Of a stretch of DNA of 64,000 bases, positions 49,119-57,692 are shown piece by piece. The stretch is from the NCBI RefSeq assembly GCF_900104395.1, contig NZ_FMXX01000008.1. One strand, 5' to 3'. The notes under the pieces were generated by a model that was not told the DNA's origin, did not search any database, and saw only the letters and a list, made by a program, of their open reading frames with translations. The DNA comes from Fusobacterium_C necrophorum (GTDB lineage: Bacteria; Fusobacteriota; Fusobacteriia; Fusobacteriales; Fusobacteriaceae). The position numbers were made by a program, and so were the translations under genes. How positions within the stretch are numbered: position 1 is the stretch's first letter; each line of letters starts with the position of its first letter.

Positions 49119-50636
49119 ATGAAGAAAGTATTGGCACTATTTGTTATTTTGACGGCGGTATTCTTTGCGGCTTGTGGGAAGAAGCAAGAACAGGGAACGG
49201 GAAGTAAAGAAAAAGTTGTAGTAGTTTCACAGGGAGCGAAACCGAAAAGTTTGGATCCGTATATGTACAATGAGATTCCGGGACTTGCTGTGACAAGACA
49301 ATTTTATGACAGCTTATTCAAGAAAGAAGATGACGGAAGTATTACTCCATTGCTTGCGGAAAGTTATGAATACAAAACACCGACAGAACTTTGGATAACA
49401 TTAAGAGAAGGGGTAAAATTTCATAATGGAGACATTTTAAGCGTGGAGGATGTATTATTCAGTTTTCAAAGAATGCAAGATACACCGGCTTCCGCCATTA
49501 TGATTTCCGATATTGACAAAGTGGAAGCGGTTGATGATAGAAGTTTTAAAATTATATTAAAGCAGAGTTCGGCACCATTATTATTCAGCCTGTCTCATCC
49601 ATTGACTTCGATTTTAAATAAAAAATATGTGGAAGAACATCAAGGAAATATTTCTACGGAACCTATGGGAACGGGACCTTATAAATTCGTTTCTTGGGGA
49701 GATGGAGAAAAAATTGAAATGATTGCTTTTGATGACTACTTTAGAGGAAGAGCGAAGGTAGATAGGGTGATTTTCCGAGAAATTACGGAAGACAGCAGCC
49801 GTTTGGCAGCATTGGAAACGGGAGAAATTGATATTGCCTATGATATGACGGCAATTGATTCCGGAACCATTGAAGCAAAAGAGAATTTGACTTTGATTTC
49901 AAAGCCGACAACCGCTGTGGAATATATTTGTTTAAATAATCAAAAGCCACCCTTTCATAATAAAGTATTTCGAAAAGCATTGGATTATGCAATTGACAGA
50001 CAAAGCATTATAGATTCGGTGTATTTAGGAAGAGCTAAAATTACCAATTCGATTGTAAATCCAAATGTCTTCGGATTCTATGACGGATTGAAACCATTCA
50101 GCTTTGATCCGGAAAAGGCAAAAGCATTGATTGCAGAGTCCGGAGTGAAAAATCCAAGCTTTACCTTATCCATCAATGAGGGGTCCGACAGACAACAGGC
50201 AGCTCAAATCATTCAAGCAAATTTACGAGAAGTCGGAATTGATATGAAAATTCAAATTCTGGAATGGGGAACGTATTTACAAAGTACTGCAGAAGGAAAG
50301 TTTGAAGCATTTTTAGGAGGCTGGATGTCAGGAACTTCGGATGCGGACATTGTGTTATTTCCTTTATTGGATACAAAATCTTTTGGAAGTGCTGGAAACA
50401 GAGCAAGATATTCCAACCCTGAGTTTGATAAATTGGTAGAGGCAGCAAGAAGTGAATTGGATGTAGAAAAAAGAAAAGAGCTGTATAAAGAAGCCCAATT
50501 AATTCTTCAAGAAGATACTCCAATGACAATTTTATATGCAAAAAATAAAAATATTGGATTGAATACAAGAGTCAAAGGATTTATTTATGATCCGACCAAT
50601 GTACACAGTCTATATACTTTGGAAGTGGAAGAATAA
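49119..50636 (+). CDS. Oligopeptide-type ABC substrate-binding lipoprotein
   Basis: 505 residues, family SBP_bac_5 (DppA/OppA). Lipoprotein signal with lipobox FFAAC, Cys19 being lipidated. KSLDPYMYNEIPGLAVTRQF and LAESYEYKTPTELWITLREG with VKFHNGDILSVEDV are the family signature. It would bind peptides in the periplasm for an ABC importer, but no permease or ATPase gene lies beside it, so it must share one. RBS AAGGGAGG. Followed after 10 bp by an M42 peptidase, a fitting partner for peptide use. Confidence 0.92.
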   Translation: MKKVLALFVILTAVFFAACGKKQEQGTGSKEKVVVVSQGAKPKSLDPYMYNEIPGLAVTRQFYDSLFKKEDDGSITPLLAESYEYKTPTELWITLREGVKFHNGDILSVEDVLFSFQRMQDTPASAIMISDIDKVEAVDDRSFKIILKQSSAPLLFSLSHPLTSILNKKYVEEHQGNISTEPMGTGPYKFVSWGDGEKIEMIAFDDYFRGRAKVDRVIFREITEDSSRLAALETGEIDIAYDMTAIDSGTIEAKENLTLISKPTTAVEYICLNNQKPPFHNKVFRKALDYAIDRQSIIDSVYLGRAKITNSIVNPNVFGFYDGLKPFSFDPEKAKALIAESGVKNPSFTLSINEGSDRQQAAQIIQANLREVGIDMKIQILEWGTYLQSTAEGKFEAFLGGWMSGTSDADIVLFPLLDTKSFGSAGNRARYSNPEFDKLVEAARSELDVEKRKELYKEAQLILQEDTPMTILYAKNKNIGLNTRVKGFIYDPTNVHSLYTLEVEE

Positions 50637-50646
50637 GGGGGAGAAA

Positions 50647-51675
50647 GTGAAAGTAGATATCAATTATATTTTAGATTTGACAGAGGAATTATTATCCATT
50701 CCAAGCCCTGTTGGATATACTCATTTGGGAATTCAAAGAATTGCGGAAGAGTTGGATAAGTTCGGCCTTCGTTATCAGTATACCAAAAAAGGAGCTATTT
50801 TGGCCTTTGTGGAGGGGGAAAATAGAGATTATCGAAAAATGATTTCTGCACATATTGACACTTTGGGAGCGGTTGTAAGAAATGTAAAAGCAAACGGACG
50901 ATTGGAACTTACAAATACGGGAGGGTATGCTTGGGGTTCTGTGGAAGGAGAAAATGTGTTGATACATACTCTTTCCGGAAAAACTTATGAAGGAACTTTG
51001 TTGCCTATCAAAGCTTCTGTTCATACCTATGGAGATGTGGCAAGAGAATTACCGAGAATTGAAGAAAATATGGAAGTTCGTATCGATGAAGATGTAAAAA
51101 CGGCAGAAGATGTTTTGAAATTAGGAATTTTGCAAGGAGATTTTGTTTCCTATGAAACCAGAACCAAACGCCTTTCCAACGGATATATTAAATCCAGATA
51201 TTTGGATGATAAGTTATGTATAGCACAGGTGTTCGGATACTTGAAGTATTTGGCGGACAGTTCTTCGAAACCGAAAACGGACTTATATATCTATTTTTCC
51301 AATTTTGAAGAAATCGGGCATGGGGTTTCTTTATTTCCGGAAGATTTGGATGAATTTATTTCCATTGATATCGGTTTAGCAGCGGCAGATGCTCATGGAG
51401 ATGAAAAAAAGGTCAATATTATTGCAAAAGACAGCCGAAGTCCCTATGATTTTGTTCTACGAAAAAAATTGGTGGAAGCGGCGGAACAAGCTAAAATTCC
51501 ATATACTGTCAGTGTAAATTATCGCTATGGATCGGATTCCACAACAGCTATTTTGCAAGGATTTGATTTTAAATATGCTTGTATCGGACCGAGTGTGGAT
51601 GCTTCTCATCACTACGAAAGAACGCACAATGAGGGAATTATTGCAACCGTAGATTTAATGATTGCTTATTTATAA
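50647..51675 (+). CDS. M42-family aminopeptidase
   Basis: 342 residues starting at GTG 50647 after AAGGGGGAG; an upstream ATG in the same frame lies within the previous gene. M42 (FrvX/glutamyl aminopeptidase) metallopeptidase: ISAHIDTLGAVV (His-x-Asp), SRYLDDKLCIAQ (Asp), FSNFEEIGHG (Glu pair) and ASHHYERTH (His). Forms large tetrahedral complexes that trim peptides in the cytosol. The neighbouring peptide-binding lipoprotein suggests a peptide scavenging pair. Confidence 0.92.
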   Translation: MKVDINYILDLTEELLSIPSPVGYTHLGIQRIAEELDKFGLRYQYTKKGAILAFVEGENRDYRKMISAHIDTLGAVVRNVKANGRLELTNTGGYAWGSVEGENVLIHTLSGKTYEGTLLPIKASVHTYGDVARELPRIEENMEVRIDEDVKTAEDVLKLGILQGDFVSYETRTKRLSNGYIKSRYLDDKLCIAQVFGYLKYLADSSSKPKTDLYIYFSNFEEIGHGVSLFPEDLDEFISIDIGLAAADAHGDEKKVNIIAKDSRSPYDFVLRKKLVEAAEQAKIPYTVSVNYRYGSDSTTAILQGFDFKYACIGPSVDASHHYERTHNEGIIATVDLMIAYL

Positions 51676-51743
51676 TATTGCCGGCACAGTCATGGTTTTC
51701 GATATGAGAGTTTTAGGAATAAGAATAAATAGAAATGAAAAAT

Positions 51744-51780
51744 ATAAAAGGTACTGGAAAAATTCTAGTACCTTTTTGCT
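51744..51780. terminator. Bidirectional terminator that includes the bioC stop
   Basis: Stem AAAAGGTACT (51746-51755) / AGTACCTTTT (51767-51776) with an inner GAA/TTC pair. It ends the M42 peptidase transcript and, on the other strand, the bioFGC transcript; the bioC stop codon (51765-51767) lies in the hairpin. Confidence 0.85.
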
Positions 51781-52427
51781 TTAAAATATCCTACTCGATA
51801 GGTCAATGTTTTATGAGGATAGGAACGAATTTTATGAATATTGGTTTCTCCGATGCCGGTGACTCCTGTTGCCTGTAAATGGCGTAAGGAGGCAAGAGGG
51901 CTTGGAAATTCCAGTGTAAATATTTCTTCCTGATATTCGACACATGGATAAGATTTTCTTAAATTGTGAATGGTGTCGGAAACACTTGGATAGTCTAGGC
52001 TAATTTGAAAGTGTTGTTTGATTTCTTTTAAATTATCTTCTAAAAACATTGAAAAAATTAAACAGTCTGTTTTGGGAGCAATTTTTTTCAAAAAACTCTG
52101 CAAATCATAAAACCATTGGAAGCACCCGCTCGAAGTAATTAAATCATAGGATTTTAAAGACATGGTTTCGGCATTGTGCAAGATAAATTCCTGATAGTGT
52201 AAGTCGGACAAAAAAGCGGAAGTATCAAAAATATCATTTAAACTCAAAGAAGCTTTCGGAAAATGTTCCACAATTTCACGAGAAAAAATTCCGGTTCCGC
52301 AACCAATTTCTAAAATAGTTTTTGGCGACTTATCCAGATCGGTCAAAAAGTGAGCTAATTTTTTGGCTACTTTTTTTTGCACAATAGCATTTTCTTCATA
52401 GCTCTTAAAATGTTTCTCAAAGGTCAT
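51765..52427 (-). CDS. bioC: Malonyl-ACP O-methyltransferase BioC
   Basis: 220 residues. SAM-dependent methyltransferase with motif I ILEIGCGTGIFSRE and motif II SLNDIFD; TSSGCFQWFYDL is the BioC post-II region. It methylates malonyl-ACP so that fatty acid synthesis can build the pimeloyl chain. Overlaps bioG by 11 bases, last gene of the bioF-bioG-bioC unit. Its pairing with BioG is established in other bacteria. Confidence 0.9.
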   Translation of the reverse strand: MTFEKHFKSYEENAIVQKKVAKKLAHFLTDLDKSPKTILEIGCGTGIFSREIVEHFPKASLSLNDIFDTSAFLSDLHYQEFILHNAETMSLKSYDLITSSGCFQWFYDLQSFLKKIAPKTDCLIFSMFLEDNLKEIKQHFQISLDYPSVSDTIHNLRKSYPCVEYQEEIFTLEFPSPLASLRHLQATGVTGIGETNIHKIRSYPHKTLTYRVGYFKAKRY

Positions 52428-53013
52428 CTGTAGTATCTCCTAATAATTCTAAAAAATTTTGAAAATAATGAAAAGGATAATGCCCACCCGGAAAGATACG
52501 ATAAGGGACTTTTTCTTTTTCATAATATCGAATCAATTTTTTGGCGGAGAAAATTCGATCTTCTTCTCCAATCCAAGCAAAGTCAAAAGGATTTGCAGGA
52601 ACTTGATAGTTTTTATAAAAAAATTCCAATTCTTCCCGAATATCTGTAAAATTTTTTGAAATGCTTCCATGAAAATCCATATTTTTATAAAAAGCAAGCA
52701 GACTTTCCGGACTTAGCGTATCTAGAGTGAATTTACACATTTTTGGTAAAATTCCATAGGGACCCAAGCTTTCAGGAAGTCCGTTCAATACAATTTTTTT
52801 GCGAAAACGGTTTTGAATTTCTGTTGGAAGTTTGGAAAAGTAATAGGCTCCAAACGACCAGGCAACAGCATACAAAGTATCATTTTCATGTTTTTTTAAT
52901 AAAGTTTCTATCCTGTCATAAGGATAATTGATAATTTCCACTTGATCTAAAGAGAGATGAGGAAATGCCTCTTCCGTCATTCCCCAACCGTTAAAAAAGA
53001 AAATCCATTTCAT
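52417..53013 (-). CDS. bioG: Pimeloyl-ACP methyl ester esterase BioG
   Basis: 198 residues of the DUF452/BioG family. The N-terminal FFNGWGMTEEAF and nucleophile motif AVAWSFGAYY (Ser in W-S-F-G) are visible; the C-terminal GGHYPFHYF gives the catalytic histidine. It removes the methyl cap to release pimeloyl-ACP for BioF, replacing BioH. Overlaps bioF by 23 bases and bioC by 11. Confidence 0.9.
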   Translation of the reverse strand: MKWIFFFNGWGMTEEAFPHLSLDQVEIINYPYDRIETLLKKHENDTLYAVAWSFGAYYFSKLPTEIQNRFRKKIVLNGLPESLGPYGILPKMCKFTLDTLSPESLLAFYKNMDFHGSISKNFTDIREELEFFYKNYQVPANPFDFAWIGEEDRIFSAKKLIRYYEKEKVPYRIFPGGHYPFHYFQNFLELLGDTTDDL

Positions 53014-54118
53014 AGCGAAGCTCCTTTACAAAACGTTTTATTTCTTCTTCCGGAATGGAAGAAGTGAGGCTCAGACGTAATCTTGCCGTATTTTTAGGAA
53101 CGGTCGGTTCCTTGATTGCCTGAATTAAAAATCCTTTTTGTAATAAGGCTTTGGACAAGCGGTTGGCTTTTTCATTTTCCCCGATGACAATGCTCACAAT
53201 ATGAGTAGTCGATGTTGTAGGGATGTTTTCTTCTTTCAATAATTGATATATTAGTTTTTGTTTTCGAAACAGTTCTTGCCGTTCTTTTTCAAAGTCCGCC
53301 ATATGAGTTAAGATAAAATAATTCCAAGCATGATTTACCGGGGGCAGAGCGGTAGAGTAAATAAATTTTCGACTTCGATTGATTAAATATTGTTTGGCGA
53401 TTTCATCGCAAAGTACAAAAGCTCCCATAGAGGCTCCTCCCTTTCCCAAAGGAAGAATCAGATAATCAATATCGGAAAGCAGATGTTTTTCGTAGGCGAT
53501 TCCATAACCATATACTGCATAAGAGTGAGCTTCATCAATCATAAGTTGCACTCCGTATTGTTTTTTCAGGGTAACCAGTGTTTCTAAATCTGCACAATCT
53601 CCGTCCATGCTGTAAACGGATTCTGAAACAATGAGAATATCTTCGTATTGATTTTTGTATTTTTGCAATAAGTTTTCCAGAGCCTTCATATTTAAATGAG
53701 AATAACGTAAAAATTTGGACTCGGAAGCAAGAATTCCGTCATAGATGCTCGCATGATTTAAGCGATCCGTTAAAATTAAGCTTTTTTTAGAAAAAATAGT
53801 CTCAATGACAGAGGAGTTTGCATCAAAACCGGAATTAAAACAAAGAGCGGGCTTTGCATAGATTTCTTCTATTTTTCTCTCCAATTCCATAACAATTGCA
53901 TAGGAACCGTCAATCAAACGGGAAGAAGAAGAAGATAAGGCCAAATAAGGATATTCTTCATAAAACTTCTTTCGTAAGGGAAGTTGCCCCGCTAAGCCCA
54001 GATAATCATTGGAAGAGAAGTTGGTCATATTACCGGGTTTTGTTTCTACTTTTCGTAACCTGTTCTCTTGTTCAAAATGATTTAATTCCTCTTGCATTTC
54101 TGTCAATTTCATAGTCAT
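52991..54118 (-). CDS. bioF: 8-Amino-7-oxononanoate synthase
   Basis: 375 residues, alpha-oxoamine synthase with PLP. It joins pimeloyl-ACP and alanine to give KAPA. Motifs: NFSSNDYLGL, CFNSGFDANSSVI, DEAHSYAVYG, and the PLP-lysine region PLGKGGASMGAF. The start at 54118 follows AGGAG by three bases; an in-frame ATG six bases later is equally possible. First gene of the minus-strand bio unit. Confidence 0.93.
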   Translation of the reverse strand: MTMKLTEMQEELNHFEQENRLRKVETKPGNMTNFSSNDYLGLAGQLPLRKKFYEEYPYLALSSSSSRLIDGSYAIVMELERKIEEIYAKPALCFNSGFDANSSVIETIFSKKSLILTDRLNHASIYDGILASESKFLRYSHLNMKALENLLQKYKNQYEDILIVSESVYSMDGDCADLETLVTLKKQYGVQLMIDEAHSYAVYGYGIAYEKHLLSDIDYLILPLGKGGASMGAFVLCDEIAKQYLINRSRKFIYSTALPPVNHAWNYFILTHMADFEKERQELFRKQKLIYQLLKEENIPTTSTTHIVSIVIGENEKANRLSKALLQKGFLIQAIKEPTVPKNTARLRLSLTSSIPEEEIKRFVKELRYEMDFLF

Positions 54119-54140
54119 ACTCTCCTTTTTTTACCAGCTT

Positions 54141-54169
54141 ATTATATCACAAAATTAAAAAAAATGCAC
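54141..54169 (-). promoter_or_regulatory. Probable promoter of bioF-bioG-bioC
   Basis: Perfect TATAAT on the minus strand (54146-54141) with extended TGA just upstream. The -35 position (GTGCAT, 54169-54164) is poor and falls in the preceding terminator stem, so the call rests on the extended -10. Confidence 0.45.
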
Positions 54170-54215
54170 CTCGCTATCTTTTTCACAAGATAGTGAAGTG
54201 CTGCTGCATTTTTTT
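54153..54215 (-). terminator. Intrinsic terminator of the aroB-ppx/dsrE-like/hutG unit
   Basis: 14-bp stem, plus-strand 54167-54180 with 54187-54200 (two mismatches), six-base loop, and a run of T on the minus strand (A-run at 54157-54164). A second T-run on the plus side would allow function in both directions. Confidence 0.85.
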
Positions 54216-55170
54216 ATTGAAAAGTAACTTCAAAGTGATTTAAAATCGTTTGGTAAATTAAATTTGCCATCAATCGAGAAGTTCTGTCATCAAAATCGAA
54301 TTTTGGACTGATTTCCGCAACGTCAATAGTTAAATCTTTGGTATGACTACTGATAATATTCAGCAATCTCATCGCTTCGTCCGGCATGATTCCGAAAGAT
54401 TGAGGGGCACTTACTCCCGGAGCGCAGGTAATATGAAAAACATCGGTACAAAGAGTTAAATGAATGTAATCATTTCTCTTGATAATGGGGTCGATATTAA
54501 ATTCATTTAATTTTTTTATATCCTCTGCCAAATAATAGTTTACTCCAAAATGTTTTGCCGTATCGAAAAGTCTTTTGGTATTGGAGAATTTTTGAATTCC
54601 TATGACATTATAGTCAAAAATTCTACCTTCTCGTTCGCAATCATCGGCAATTTGTAGGAACATGGTTCCGGAGCTTGCTCCTTTTTCATAGGAACGCATA
54701 TCAAAATGGGCATCGAAACTGATAATTCCAATTTTGGGATCCATTTCCCTACTCTGAGCATATTTTAAAATTCCATTGTAAGTTCCGTAGGCAATATCAT
54801 GTCCGCCCCCCAGACAAACTACAAGAAAGTTTTTCTTTTTTAACATGGAGACTGTCATGGATAATTCATATTGTGCAGCTTCCAAATCTCCATTGATCAC
54901 ATCAATAGGAGTTTTTAAATCATAAAAATGAATGTCGGAATCAAATACGGGAAAATTTGCAAAGGCTTTTTTCAGATGAATCCAGCCTTCTGCGGCTCCT
55001 AAACGACCGAAATTTCTTCGAATTCCTTCTTCCGAATTAAAACTGACAAAACATATTTTCTTTTCTTCCACATCTTGTTGCAGTAATTCCTCTAATGTCA
55101 TTTTTTTTACAACCTGATGGATACGGAGAACATCCGTTTCTTCGCCATCACAACGACCTGTCCAATACAT
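54214..55170 (-). CDS. hutG: Formimidoylglutamase-like ureohydrolase
   Basis: 318 residues of the arginase/agmatinase/formimidoylglutamase fold. Mn2+ ligands are seen in CLGGGHDIAYG, SFDAHFDMR and TLCTDVFHITCAPGVSAP. HutG splits N-formimidoyl-glutamate from histidine breakdown into glutamate and formamide; SAPQSFG and the sequence of the metal loops suit HutG better than agmatinase, but this is a family-level judgement. The glutamate would feed the pathway encoded at 15920-34423. No other hut gene is in the window. 18 bp after the DsrE-like gene. Confidence 0.78.
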   Translation of the reverse strand: MYWTGRCDGEETDVLRIHQVVKKMTLEELLQQDVEEKKICFVSFNSEEGIRRNFGRLGAAEGWIHLKKAFANFPVFDSDIHFYDLKTPIDVINGDLEAAQYELSMTVSMLKKKNFLVVCLGGGHDIAYGTYNGILKYAQSREMDPKIGIISFDAHFDMRSYEKGASSGTMFLQIADDCEREGRIFDYNVIGIQKFSNTKRLFDTAKHFGVNYYLAEDIKKLNEFNIDPIIKRNDYIHLTLCTDVFHITCAPGVSAPQSFGIMPDEAMRLLNIISSHTKDLTIDVAEISPKFDFDDRTSRLMANLIYQTILNHFEVTFQ

Positions 55171-55188
55171 GCTGTTATCTCTCCTTTT

Positions 55189-55620
55189 CTACCATTGAAT
55201 AATCTTGGAAGCATGGAAAAGCTTCTCGATAATTTCTTCCATTCCGGCAAAACGTCCAATGGGAATATTATTATTTATTTTATAATATTCTGCTGAAGTT
55301 TTGCAAGTCAAAATTTCAATATTTTTTTGTTCCAATAATCTGAAAAAGTGTAAAAATTCAGATTCCCTTTGGTTGCATAAAACAGTTTTTTGAGACAAAA
55401 TGATAGTTTTAGGAAGTAATTCCTGTTGGGATAAAGTGCACAGTAATTCTTTTAACAATAGAATGGACAAATCTTTTGTTCCCATATCTAAGGTTTTTCC
55501 GTGAAGAAAAAGCACAATATTGTTTTCCAGGCTTTCCAATTGTTTATCATTTAAAATCTTGTAAATGGATAAATCAAATTCCGGATTATTTTGTAATAGT
55601 GCTGCCAAATCTTTTTTCAT
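55189..55620 (-). CDS. DsrE/YedF-like small protein
   Basis: 143 residues, cytosolic. The layout of strands and loops (IVLFLHGKTLDMGTKDLSIL, then PKTIILSQKTVLCN, then IEILTCKTSAEYYKI) resembles the DsrE-like C-terminal domain of YedF, a sulfur-relay protein. YedF has a CGTC pair; here only the first cysteine is kept (CKTS). Its start overlaps the end of the aroB-ppx gene by four bases and hutG follows. Function is not known; the family call is tentative. Confidence 0.5.
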   Translation of the reverse strand: MKKDLAALLQNNPEFDLSIYKILNDKQLESLENNIVLFLHGKTLDMGTKDLSILLLKELLCTLSQQELLPKTIILSQKTVLCNQRESEFLHFFRLLEQKNIEILTCKTSAEYYKINNNIPIGRFAGMEEIIEKLFHASKIIQW

Positions 55621-57596
55621 AGTATCATAGCTCCCATTAAATTATCATATTCTGAAATTGTCATACTATCTTGTTGTAAATAGAGAAGAATCGTTTGTAA
55701 AATGATAGTACCGGCAATAATAACATTCGCTCTTTTTGCTTCCAAACCGATAATTTTTTGCCTTTCTTCCAAAGATTTGGAAAGAAATAACATTAAATTT
55801 TTTTCCAGTTGTTCTATCGAAAGTGTCGAGAGATGAACGAGTTCTCTTCGATATTGTTTCATTTCTTTTGCCACAGATATTTGTGTGGTAGCTGTTCCCG
55901 CAACTCCAATGACTTTGAAGTTTTCTTTTCTAAGAGGCTTCAAGAAATCCAATTGTTCCAAAATCCATTTTTTACATTGAGTAATAGCTTCTGAAGAATA
56001 GTTCTGATTTGGAAAAAAGAGTTCTGTAGCACGAACAGCACCTATGTTGATACTTTTGGAAAAGAAAATAGAAGCATTTTTTCCGAGAGTAAACTCGGTA
56101 GAACCTCCTCCAATGTCTATAATTAAAATCTGTTCCGGGACGGCGAGACTTACCCCGCGAAAATTATATTCCGCCTCTGTTTCTCCGGAAATGCAATGAA
56201 TTTGAATCCCCGTCTCTTGAAAAACTTTTTGAATAAAAAAATCTCGATTTTCAGCATCTCTTGTAGCGGAAGTAGCAAAACAATAGAGAGAAGAGCAAGC
56301 ATAGTCTCGTATCGTATTTGCATAATTTTTTAGACAGTTTATGGTTCTATCCATAGCATGTTTTTGCAATCTTTTTGTCTGATTGACTCCTTCTCCCAAT
56401 TGTACAATTTGTACTTCCTGATGTAAATGTCTCATAATTTGATGAGTATCCGCTTGCCGTTCCGCAATATAAAGACGACAGGAATTGGTTCCGATATCAA
56501 TCACTGCTTTCACTTCATTATGAGGCTGTTGTGTTAAATAGTCTTCCGTGAATTGTTTGTGTATTTCCTGTACTGTAAAATTTTTTTCTTCTTCCCGCTT
56601 TTTCAAATAGATACTGTTGATTTTTGAAAAAGCATTCTTTTTATCCTGTTTCATGGCTTCCCATAAAGCTTTGAAAGGAAATAGAATCGGAGTGCTGTCA
56701 ATAGAATATAGGTGAAAAATACGCTTTATTTTTTCAAAGTATTCCTTTGTCAAAAAACCTTGACGATAGGAAACATATACATCTAAAAGACAGCCTTTTG
56801 CCACCGCTTCTCCATGAGAAATATTTTTATATTGAAATAAACTCTCTAAAGCATGAGCATAGGTATGCCCGAAGTTTAAGAAAGCACGAATTCCTTGTTC
56901 TTTCATATCTTTTTCTACATAGTATTGTTTGATTCGGCAAGATTGTTCCACAAGGGAGATGAGAGTATCTTCTTCTTTCTCCTGAATTGCTTCATAATTT
57001 CGATATAAGAAATCGGAATATTTCTCATCACAAGATAAAATGGAATGTTTGATAACTTCAGCCATTCCGGACTGAAATTGTGTTTCCTCTAAAGTATCAA
57101 GGAAACTGACATCAATCAGAACCGCTTTCGGATTGTAAAAGAAACCGATTAAATTTTTTCCGGTAGAATGATTGACAGCTACTTTTCCTCCGATACTCGC
57201 ATCCACTTGTGCCAGCAAGGAAGTGGGAAGTTGGATAAAATCAATTCCTCGCATAAAACTTGCCGCAACAAATCCACCTATGTCACAGATAACTCCACCA
57301 CCAAAACATAGAATACAAGACTTTCTGGAAAAATGTTTTTCTATCATAAAATCGTAAATTTTTTGAACGGAGTCTAAGGTTTTATATTCTTCTCCGTCCG
57401 GAAGTAAAAAATATTCCGTTTTTTCAGAGGCAATGTTCTGCTGATACCAATCTCCATAATAAGAAAAAAGAGTGTCATTACTCAAAAACAGAAGTTTATC
57501 ATATTTTTTGGTAAAAGAATGTACCTTGTGTAAAAAATGAGAACCGATCAAAATGGGATAGTCATCCGTTTTTGTGTGAATTAAAATTTCTTTCAT
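55617..57596 (-). CDS. aroB: Fusion: 3-dehydroquinate synthase + Ppx/GppA phosphatase
   Basis: 659 residues from the ATG at 57596, preceded by AAGGAGGCAAAGC; an upstream in-frame extension lies in the promoter. Residues 1-~350 are AroB (shikimate pathway, DAHP to 3-dehydroquinate): PDGEEYKTLDSV, FGGGVICDIGGFVAASFMRG, KVAVNHSTGKNLIG, FGHTYAHALE and HGEAVAKG. Residues ~360-659 are a full Ppx/GppA domain: AVIDIGTNSCRLYIAE, ATSATRDAENRDFF, IDIGGGSTEF, GVAGTATTQ. Both active sites look whole and no stop or frameshift separates them. The second half would cleave polyphosphate or pppGpp. A shared promoter region divides it from the gene at 57693. Confidence 0.93.
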   Translation of the reverse strand: MKEILIHTKTDDYPILIGSHFLHKVHSFTKKYDKLLFLSNDTLFSYYGDWYQQNIASEKTEYFLLPDGEEYKTLDSVQKIYDFMIEKHFSRKSCILCFGGGVICDIGGFVAASFMRGIDFIQLPTSLLAQVDASIGGKVAVNHSTGKNLIGFFYNPKAVLIDVSFLDTLEETQFQSGMAEVIKHSILSCDEKYSDFLYRNYEAIQEKEEDTLISLVEQSCRIKQYYVEKDMKEQGIRAFLNFGHTYAHALESLFQYKNISHGEAVAKGCLLDVYVSYRQGFLTKEYFEKIKRIFHLYSIDSTPILFPFKALWEAMKQDKKNAFSKINSIYLKKREEEKNFTVQEIHKQFTEDYLTQQPHNEVKAVIDIGTNSCRLYIAERQADTHQIMRHLHQEVQIVQLGEGVNQTKRLQKHAMDRTINCLKNYANTIRDYACSSLYCFATSATRDAENRDFFIQKVFQETGIQIHCISGETEAEYNFRGVSLAVPEQILIIDIGGGSTEFTLGKNASIFFSKSINIGAVRATELFFPNQNYSSEAITQCKKWILEQLDFLKPLRKENFKVIGVAGTATTQISVAKEMKQYRRELVHLSTLSIEQLEKNLMLFLSKSLEERQKIIGLEAKRANVIIAGTIILQTILLYLQQDSMTISEYDNLMGAMIL

Positions 57597-57618
57597 GCTT
57601 TGCCTCCTTATATTACTT

Positions 57619-57667
57619 ATTATAACGAAAAACAGGCTTGAATTCAATACGAAATAAATGTTATAAT
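57619..57667. promoter_or_regulatory. Back-to-back promoters with overlapping -35 boxes
   Basis: The palindrome TTGAATTCAA (57638-57647) supplies TTGAAT to both strands. Plus: TTGAAT 57638-57643, 18-bp spacer, TATAAT 57662-57667. Minus: TTGAAT 57647-57642, 17-bp spacer, TATAAT 57624-57619. Polymerase can occupy only one side at a time. Confidence 0.8.
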
Positions 57668-57692
57668 AAAAATAAAATATTTTGGAGGATAT

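Noticed and set aside
57597..57647. Longer AroB-Ppx start at 57647
   Set aside because: The extra 17 codons run through the -10 and -35 of its own promoter, and AAGGAGG is placed for the ATG at 57596.
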